DNA of 10,152 bases from an uncultured Enterobacter sp. GTDB taxonomy: Bacteria; Pseudomonadota; Gammaproteobacteria; Enterobacterales; Enterobacteriaceae. Under the pieces are notes generated by a model, which searched no databases, was not told where the DNA came from, and was given only the letters and a program-made list of their open reading frames with translations. Positions 5,459 through 10,152 of this stretch are shown here, in pieces; position 1 is the first letter of the stretch, and each line of letters begins with the position of its first letter. Made by a program: the position numbers and the translations under genes. The DNA is taken from assembly GCA_946477805.1 (NCBI GenBank), contig CAMKZP010000087.1, positions 1 to 10,152 on the forward strand, read 5' to 3'.

Positions 5459-6265
5459 ATGCAAAAGGGGATTGTCGTAACGGACGTGACCGTGACCTAC
5501 CGCAACGGCCACACGGCGCTGCGCAATGCGTCCTTCAGCGTACCGGGCGGATCGATTGCCGCGCTGGTGGGCGTGAACGGTTCCGGCAAATCCACACTCT
5601 TTAAGGCGGTGATGGGCTTTGTGCGGGCGGCGAGCGGCGTTATCACCGTGCAGGGGTTGCCGCCTCATCGGGCGCTGCGTCAGAACCTGGTCGCCTACGT
5701 GCCGCAGTCGGAAGAGGTTGACTGGTCGTTTCCGGTGCTGGTTGAAGACGTGGTGATGATGGGCCGCTACGGGCACATGGGATTTCTGCGTCGGCCCAAA
5801 GCGCGCGACAGGGAGATCGTCACCGAGGCCCTCAGGCGCGTGGACATGCTCGAACTGCGCCACCGGCAGATCGGCGAGCTTTCCGGCGGGCAGAAAAAAC
5901 GCGTTTTTCTGGCGCGGGCGATCGCGCAGCAGGGCGAGGTGATCCTGCTCGATGAGCCGTTTACCGGCGTGGACGTTAAAACCGAAGCGAGGATTATCAG
6001 CCTGCTGCGCGAATTGCGCGACGAGGGCAAAACCATGCTGGTATCCACCCACAACCTGGGCTCGGTCACGGAGTTTTGCGACTACACGGTGATGGTCAAA
6101 GGCACCGTGCTGGCAAGCGGCCCGACCGAAACCACCTTTACCGCCGACAATCTGGAACGCGCCTTCAGCGGCGTGCTGCGCCACGTGGTGCTCAGCGGCT
6201 CTGAAGACCGCATTATTACCGACGACGAGCGCCCCTTCGTGACGCACCGTCAGGAGGCCAAATGA
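5459..6265 (+). CDS. sitB: Mn/Fe ABC transporter ATPase SitB
   Basis: SitB is the cytoplasmic ATPase that powers Mn/Fe import. All ABC motifs are intact in the 268 residues: Walker A GVNGSGKST (38-46), Q-loop Gln83 (VPQSEE), signature LSGGQ (141-145), Walker B VILLDEP (161-167) followed by FTGVD as D-loop, and the switch His198 (STHN). The ATG lies 2 nt after the sitA stop, with AAGGAG (5448-5453) inside the end of sitA, indicating co-transcription and coupled translation. The last 4 nt overlap sitC. Confidence 0.96.
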   Translation: MQKGIVVTDVTVTYRNGHTALRNASFSVPGGSIAALVGVNGSGKSTLFKAVMGFVRAASGVITVQGLPPHRALRQNLVAYVPQSEEVDWSFPVLVEDVVMMGRYGHMGFLRRPKARDREIVTEALRRVDMLELRHRQIGELSGGQKKRVFLARAIAQQGEVILLDEPFTGVDVKTEARIISLLRELRDEGKTMLVSTHNLGSVTEFCDYTVMVKGTVLASGPTETTFTADNLERAFSGVLRHVVLSGSEDRIITDDERPFVTHRQEAK

Positions 6266-7110
6266 ACGCGCTTCTCGAACCCTTCGGCTATGAGTACATG
6301 CTCAACGCGATGTGGGTCTCGGCGATGGTGGGCGGGCTGTGCGCGTTTCTCTCCTGCTACCTGATGCTCAAGGGCTGGTCGCTGATCGGTGATGCGCTCT
6401 CGCACTCCATCGTGCCGGGCGTGGCGGGAGCGTACATGCTCGGGCTGCCGTTCTCGCTGGGGGCATTTTTATCGGGCGGCCTGGCGGCGGGGAGCATGCT
6501 GTTTCTCAACCAGCGCAGCCGCCTGAAGGAGGACGCCATCATTGGGCTGATCTTCTCCTCCTTTTTCGGCCTGGGGCTGTTTATGGTCTCGCTTAATCCC
6601 ACGTCGGTGAACATTCAGACCATCGTGCTCGGTAATATCCTCGCTATTGCCCCGGAGGACATCGTCCAGCTGGCGATTATCGGCGTGGTGTCGATGGTTA
6701 TCCTGCTGTTCAAATGGAAGGATCTGATGGTGACCTTTTTTGATGAGAACCACGCCCGCGCCATCGGCCTGCGCCCGGAGCGTCTGAAGATCCTGTTCTT
6801 CACGCTGCTGGCGGTTTCTACGGTGGCGGCGCTGCAAACCGTAGGGGCCTTTCTCGTCATTTGTCTGGTGGTCACGCCTGGCGCAACCGCGTGGCTGCTC
6901 ACCGACCGCTTCCCGCGCCTGCTGGTGATTGCCGTCGCCATTGGCAGCATTACCAGCTTCCTCGGCGCGTGGGCGAGCTATTATCTGGACGGCGCAACCG
7001 GCGGCATTATCGTGGTCGCCCAGACGCTGCTGTTCCTGCTGGCGTTTGTGTTTGCGCCGAAGCACGGTCTGCTCGCCAGCCGCCGTCGCGCGCGGGAGGC
7101 ACACCCATGA
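6262..7110 (+). CDS. sitC: Mn/Fe ABC transporter permease SitC
   Basis: SitC is one of the two inner-membrane subunits of the Sit importer. It is a 282-residue ABC-3 family permease with about eight hydrophobic segments and the family motif KGWSLIGDALSHSIVPG at residues 37-53. It is a paralogue of SitD next to it: both begin LLEPF and carry the same GDA(L/M)SH block. The ATG overlaps the sitB stop (ATGA), a typical coupled junction, with AGGAGG at 6252-6257 upstream. A basic tail (SRRRARE) ends the protein. Confidence 0.95.
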   Translation: MNALLEPFGYEYMLNAMWVSAMVGGLCAFLSCYLMLKGWSLIGDALSHSIVPGVAGAYMLGLPFSLGAFLSGGLAAGSMLFLNQRSRLKEDAIIGLIFSSFFGLGLFMVSLNPTSVNIQTIVLGNILAIAPEDIVQLAIIGVVSMVILLFKWKDLMVTFFDENHARAIGLRPERLKILFFTLLAVSTVAALQTVGAFLVICLVVTPGATAWLLTDRFPRLLVIAVAIGSITSFLGAWASYYLDGATGGIIVVAQTLLFLLAFVFAPKHGLLASRRRAREAHP

Positions 7111-7946
7111 TGTCGCTGCTTCTCGAACCGTTCCAGTTTGCGTTCATGAATAACGCGCTGCTGATTTCACTCCTGGTCGCCGTGCCCTGCGCGCTGCTGT
7201 CCGTATTTCTGGTGCTGAAAGGCTGGGCGCTGATGGGTGATGCCATGAGCCACGCGGTATTTCCCGGCGTCGTACTGGCCTGGATGATGGGCCTGCCGCT
7301 GGCGCTGGGGGCGTTCGTCGCCGGTCTGTTTTGCGCCGTCGCCACCGGATACCTGAAGGACAACAGCCGCATCAAGCAGGATACGGTCATGGGGATCGTC
7401 TTCTCCGGCATGTTCGGCGCCGGGCTAGTTCTCTATATCGCCGTCAAGCCCGAGGTGCATCTCGACCACATTCTGTTCGGCGATATGCTGGGCATTAACG
7501 GCATGGACATTCTGCAAAGCGGCATCGTCGCCGGGCTGATTGCGCTGGTGATTGGCCTGAAGTGGCGCGATTTCCTGCTGTTCTGCTTTGACTACCAGCA
7601 GGCGCAGGCGAGCGGTTTACGCACCCGCTGGCTGCACTATGGGCTGCTGTGCATGGTCTCGCTCACCATCGTGGCGACGCTGAAGGCGGTAGGAATTATT
7701 CTGTCGATTTCGCTGCTGATCGCGCCCGGCGCGGTTGCGGTGCTGATCACCCGGCGCTTTCATATGGCGCTGCTGGTGGCGGTCGCCGTCTCGGCGCTGG
7801 TCTCGGTGAGCGGCGTGTACCTGTCGTTTTATCTCGACAGCGCGCCCGCGCCGACCATCGTGGTGCTGTTCGCGGCGGTGTTTATCGTGACGTTTGCGCT
7901 CACCAGCGTGAAAGCGCGTCGGCAGGAGAGCGCGACAGCAGGGTGA
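7107..7946 (+). CDS. sitD: Mn/Fe ABC transporter permease SitD
   Basis: SitD is the second inner-membrane subunit, pairing with SitC to form the metal channel. The 279-residue ABC-3 permease shows the motif KGWALMGDAMSHAVFPG at 38-54 and about eight membrane segments. The start at 7107 is chosen because it overlaps the sitC stop as ATGA, has GGGAGG (7094-7099) 7 nt upstream and gives the family length. The open frame continues upstream to 6861, but that stretch is out-of-frame sitC. The last 47 nt overlap the 3' end of entD on the other strand, and no terminator lies between them. Confidence 0.94.
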   Translation: MMSLLLEPFQFAFMNNALLISLLVAVPCALLSVFLVLKGWALMGDAMSHAVFPGVVLAWMMGLPLALGAFVAGLFCAVATGYLKDNSRIKQDTVMGIVFSGMFGAGLVLYIAVKPEVHLDHILFGDMLGINGMDILQSGIVAGLIALVIGLKWRDFLLFCFDYQQAQASGLRTRWLHYGLLCMVSLTIVATLKAVGIILSISLLIAPGAVAVLITRRFHMALLVAVAVSALVSVSGVYLSFYLDSAPAPTIVVLFAAVFIVTFALTSVKARRQESATAG

Positions 7947-8574
7947 TCGTCTGCTCGCCCTGGCGCAGCCAGTGAAGCGTGAAGGCGGTGCCTGCGTCAA
8001 ACCCCGTCAGCGGACGGGTCAGCGCCAGCGTGAGCGTCTCATTATCGAGCATCGTCACGCGCGCGCTGTCAAAAGCCATATAAGCCTGCACCTGCGGGAA
8101 GAGGGCCTTAAACAGGCTCTCTTTGGCGCTAAAGGCCAGCGTCAGAGCGAGGGCGAACGGGTATCCCGAGCGTGAAAGCACGGCCTCTTCCTGCGCGTCA
8201 ACGATGCCCTCTTTGATGTCCCGGGCGTCGTTTTTGGCAAGGATCTTTTCGCAGTCGATACCGATGAGCGCACCGGGTTCAGGGGTGACGACCGCCAGGG
8301 CCTGCGTGCCGCTGTGGGTAATACTGCCTGAAATCCCTTCCGGCCAGAGCGGTTCCCCGCTGGGGCCTATTCCGGGGACGGCGTGGTCAGGTAATGCATG
8401 CGCGGCGGCGATGCGGCCTGCCAGGTGGTCGGCTTTGCGTTTGCGTCCTGCGTGTGAAAGCTCAGCGTGATGGGGGAGCCAGATAAGATCGGCGTCGGTG
8501 AAGGTGGTGGGGTCGAAGGTGATGTGATGAAGGGTGAGGCCAGCGAGGGATAATGTGCTGTGGGCTGTGTGCAT
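7900..8574 (-). CDS. entD: Enterobactin synthase 4'-phosphopantetheinyl transferase EntD
   Basis: EntD transfers phosphopantetheine from coenzyme A to the carrier domains of EntB and EntF, switching on enterobactin synthesis. The 224-residue Sfp-type enzyme shows HAGRKRKADHLAGRIAA (41-57), the Mg-binding IGIDCEKI with Asp107 and Glu109, and LAFSAKESLFKA (147-158) with the conserved Lys-Glu pair at 151-152. It is clearly homologous to E. coli EntD (about 206-209 residues) but diverged and longer, mainly by a C-terminal tail of about 11 residues (from 214) that is antisense to the end of sitD. The ATG at 8574 has AGGGGG (8581-8586) 6 nt upstream; a GTG at 8589 would add five residues and is less likely. 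It lies 62 nt after fepA and is probably expressed with it. Confidence 0.92.
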   Translation of the reverse strand: MHTAHSTLSLAGLTLHHITFDPTTFTDADLIWLPHHAELSHAGRKRKADHLAGRIAAAHALPDHAVPGIGPSGEPLWPEGISGSITHSGTQALAVVTPEPGALIGIDCEKILAKNDARDIKEGIVDAQEEAVLSRSGYPFALALTLAFSAKESLFKALFPQVQAYMAFDSARVTMLDNETLTLALTRPLTGFDAGTAFTLHWLRQGEQTITLLSRSPADALSRW

Positions 8575-8594
8575 GGTTTTCCCCCTCACCCTGA

Positions 8595-8617
8595 CCCTCT
8601 CCCCGGAGGGGAGAGGG
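8595..8617. repeat. GC-rich perfect inverted repeat between fepA and entD
   Basis: CCCTCTCCCC (8595-8604) and GGGGAGAGGG (8608-8617) form a 10-bp perfect stem with a GGA loop (TCC when read from the fepA strand). I recall similar CCCTCACCC...CCCTCTCCCC stretches as short dispersed palindromes in enterobacterial and other genomes. In the fepA-entD transcript it lies between the two genes without a U-tract, so it is more likely an mRNA processing/stability hairpin than a terminator; its 3' side blends into the entD ribosome-binding site. Confidence 0.7.
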
Positions 8618-8636
8618 AAGGATTGACGTCAGTGCC

Positions 8637-10152
8637 TTAAAAATGCGTATTCACGCTCATATACCAGGTCCGGCCCGGTTCATTATACGTGTAGGCACCG
8701 GCACCGTACATATACGCGCCCGTCGTGGTATTACCCGTGGTCTGGGCATTACCTGCGCGCCACTGGCGCTTGTCGAAGACGTTGTCCACGCCGCCGGTCA
8801 GGCTGACGTTTTTGGTCATGTCCCAGGTCGCGCTCAGGCCCACGATGCTGTACGGGCTGACTTCGTCTTTCTCAGACCCGGTCACAGGCTGACCTTTGTA
8901 GTTGTATTTCTTCGGCTGCTGCTTGCCGTACCAGGTGAAGGTCGACTGGAGCGACACGTCCTGATGAACCTGCCAGCTCAGGGTGGAGTTCAGCGTGTAC
9001 TCAGGAATGATCGACAGACGGTCGCCGGTCTCTTTGTTCTTGCTCTGCAGCATGTAGGTAATGTTGTTGGTCCAGTTGATCGTGTCGCTGACCGGCACGT
9101 TCAGGGAACCCTCAAGACCTTCAACTACGGCCTTCGGCACGTTTTCCCACTGGTAAATATCGGTGGTGACTTTGCTGGTGGACGTCTGGCCAATCGGCGC
9201 GTAGCCCGCTTCAATCTTGTCGCGATAGTCGTTACGGAACCAGGTCACGCCCGCCAGCCAGCCGTCGCGTTTCCACTCCAGGCCAATCTCTTTGTTGATG
9301 CTGGTTTCCGCTTTCAGGTCGTCGTTACCCATCATGTAGCAGCCTACGCCGTCAGAGCTGGCGTAGCAGCCCTGGCCTTTGCTGTACAGCAGGTAGTTCG
9401 GGTTGGTCTGGTACAGGCTTGGCGCTTTGTAGGCGCGCGCGATGCCCATCTTCAGGGTGAAGTCATCTCCCAGGCCCTGCGACAGGTTCAGGGACGGGCT
9501 CCAGTTGTTGCCCACGATGGTGTGGTGGTCAAAGCGCAGCGCCGGGGTCAGCATGGTGCTGTCGGTCAGCTCCATGTTGTTCTCCGCGAACAGGGAGAAA
9601 ATCTCCGCCGAGGAGTACGGGCTACGGTCGTCGCTCATGCCCGGGATAGTGCCGCCCTGTTGGGCTTGCGTGAAGGAGGTGGAGTCCTTCATGCGCTGCT
9701 GGTTCCACTCCGTGCCCAGCGTCAGGTTCTGGTTGACGAGGAAATCGATCGGCAGGTTGATTTCGCTGTGCAGCATCACGTCGGCCAGGTCGGTGTCGGT
9801 GAACTTATTGCTGTTGAACAGGCCTTCCAGACCGCCCGCCAGCCCTTCGCCCAGGCGCGAGTTGCGGGTGTGCTCGTACTGCGCCCAGCTGCTGGTGGTG
9901 ATACCGTTATCCCAGCCGCCGTTCCAGGTCACCGCGAAGTTCTGGCGATAGATACGGTTGGTCTCTTTACCGTAGTTTTTCTTCACCAGGCCGCTGGAGC
10001 TGTTGTCGTTGTTGGTGTTCTGGGTATCGCCCGCGTAGAGGTTGTTCTGGCGGCTGTAGCCCGCCTCAAACTCCAGGGACTGCATGGGCGCGAAGTCCCA
10101 GCGCACCACGCCGTTGATATCTTTGTTCTCGACCCCTTCACGGCCTGCGGGC
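8637..10152 (-). CDS. fepA: Ferric-enterobactin outer-membrane receptor FepA, C-terminal 504 residues (5' end beyond the right edge)
   Basis: FepA is the TonB-dependent 22-strand outer-membrane barrel that binds and imports Fe-enterobactin. The window holds roughly the last two thirds of the protein (E. coli FepA precursor is 746 residues); the signal peptide, TonB box and plug lie outside. The visible barrel matches E. coli FepA over long stretches, for example DINGVVRWDFAP, LRFDHH, KAPSLYQTNPNY and LFDKRQWRAGNAQTTG (with VFDKRQ here), and ends GRTWYMSVNTHF with the terminal Phe used for outer-membrane assembly. A Cys pair in an extracellular loop (GCYASSDGVGCY, near 9335-9385) has two more residues between the cysteines than in E. 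coli. The frame is open to the edge. entD follows 62 nt downstream in the same direction. Confidence 0.97.
   Translation of the reverse strand, partial: PAGREGVENKDINGVVRWDFAPMQSLEFEAGYSRQNNLYAGDTQNTNNDNSSSGLVKKNYGKETNRIYRQNFAVTWNGGWDNGITTSSWAQYEHTRNSRLGEGLAGGLEGLFNSNKFTDTDLADVMLHSEINLPIDFLVNQNLTLGTEWNQQRMKDSTSFTQAQQGGTIPGMSDDRSPYSSAEIFSLFAENNMELTDSTMLTPALRFDHHTIVGNNWSPSLNLSQGLGDDFTLKMGIARAYKAPSLYQTNPNYLLYSKGQGCYASSDGVGCYMMGNDDLKAETSINKEIGLEWKRDGWLAGVTWFRNDYRDKIEAGYAPIGQTSTSKVTTDIYQWENVPKAVVEGLEGSLNVPVSDTINWTNNITYMLQSKNKETGDRLSIIPEYTLNSTLSWQVHQDVSLQSTFTWYGKQQPKKYNYKGQPVTGSEKDEVSPYSIVGLSATWDMTKNVSLTGGVDNVFDKRQWRAGNAQTTGNTTTGAYMYGAGAYTYNEPGRTWYMSVNTHF

Noticed and set aside
4590..6247. Long antisense open frames across sitA (4590-5438) and sitB (5387-6247)
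   Set aside because: No recognisable domain or ribosome-binding site; shadows of the intact sit genes.
6861..7106. Upstream extension of sitD to an in-frame start at 6861
   Set aside because: It would overlap sitC by about 250 nt, encodes an Arg-rich non-family sequence, and the ATGA junction at 7107 has a good ribosome-binding site.

Overview
The window is chromosomal DNA from a member of the Enterobacteriaceae. Protein sequences look E. coli/Salmonella-like throughout: BetT, BetI and BetB nearly match their E. coli counterparts as I recall them, SitABCD resembles Salmonella Sit, and FepA and EntD are enterobactin-type. The GC-rich coding sequence and the gene order suggest an Enterobacter-like genus, but the genus is inference. 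I see no transposase, tRNA, rRNA or CRISPR array.

Positions 1-3531 hold the choline/glycine-betaine osmoprotection locus in its usual divergent layout. betI (TetR-type choline-sensing repressor) and the 5' half of betB (betaine aldehyde dehydrogenase) read leftward; betA presumably follows beyond the left edge. betT (choline transporter, BCCT family) reads rightward. The 128-bp gap between betI and betT carries a near-perfect palindrome that fits the BetI operator and overlaps a good betI -35 element.

Positions 3532-4342 hold a small toxin-antitoxin island that is more AT-rich than its surroundings. It encodes a HigB2/RelE-like mRNase toxin followed by an XRE-family antitoxin. Just upstream is an almost consensus LexA (SOS) box, then two successive inverted repeats between that box and the toxin's ribosome-binding site. 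The apparent DNA-damage control and the structured leader make this the least routine part of the window. A pair of inverted REP elements (a BIME) follows the antitoxin.

Positions 4343-7946 hold sitABCD, a Mn(II)/Fe(II) ABC importer: periplasmic binding protein, ATPase and two paralogous permeases, tightly packed with 2-nt gaps or 4-nt overlaps. Its upstream region has a strong Fur box and a perfect MntR-type palindrome, followed by a second, imperfect MntR-like palindrome 19 bp downstream. Together the two MntR-like sites can also fold as a long RNA hairpin.

Positions 7900-10152 hold entD (enterobactin phosphopantetheinyl transferase) and most of fepA (ferric-enterobactin outer-membrane receptor), both leftward and probably co-transcribed as fepA-entD. 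The 3' ends of sitD and entD overlap by 47 bp tail to tail. The right half of the window is therefore a metal-acquisition cluster: direct Mn/Fe import by Sit beside activation of enterobactin synthesis by EntD and uptake of its iron complex by FepA.
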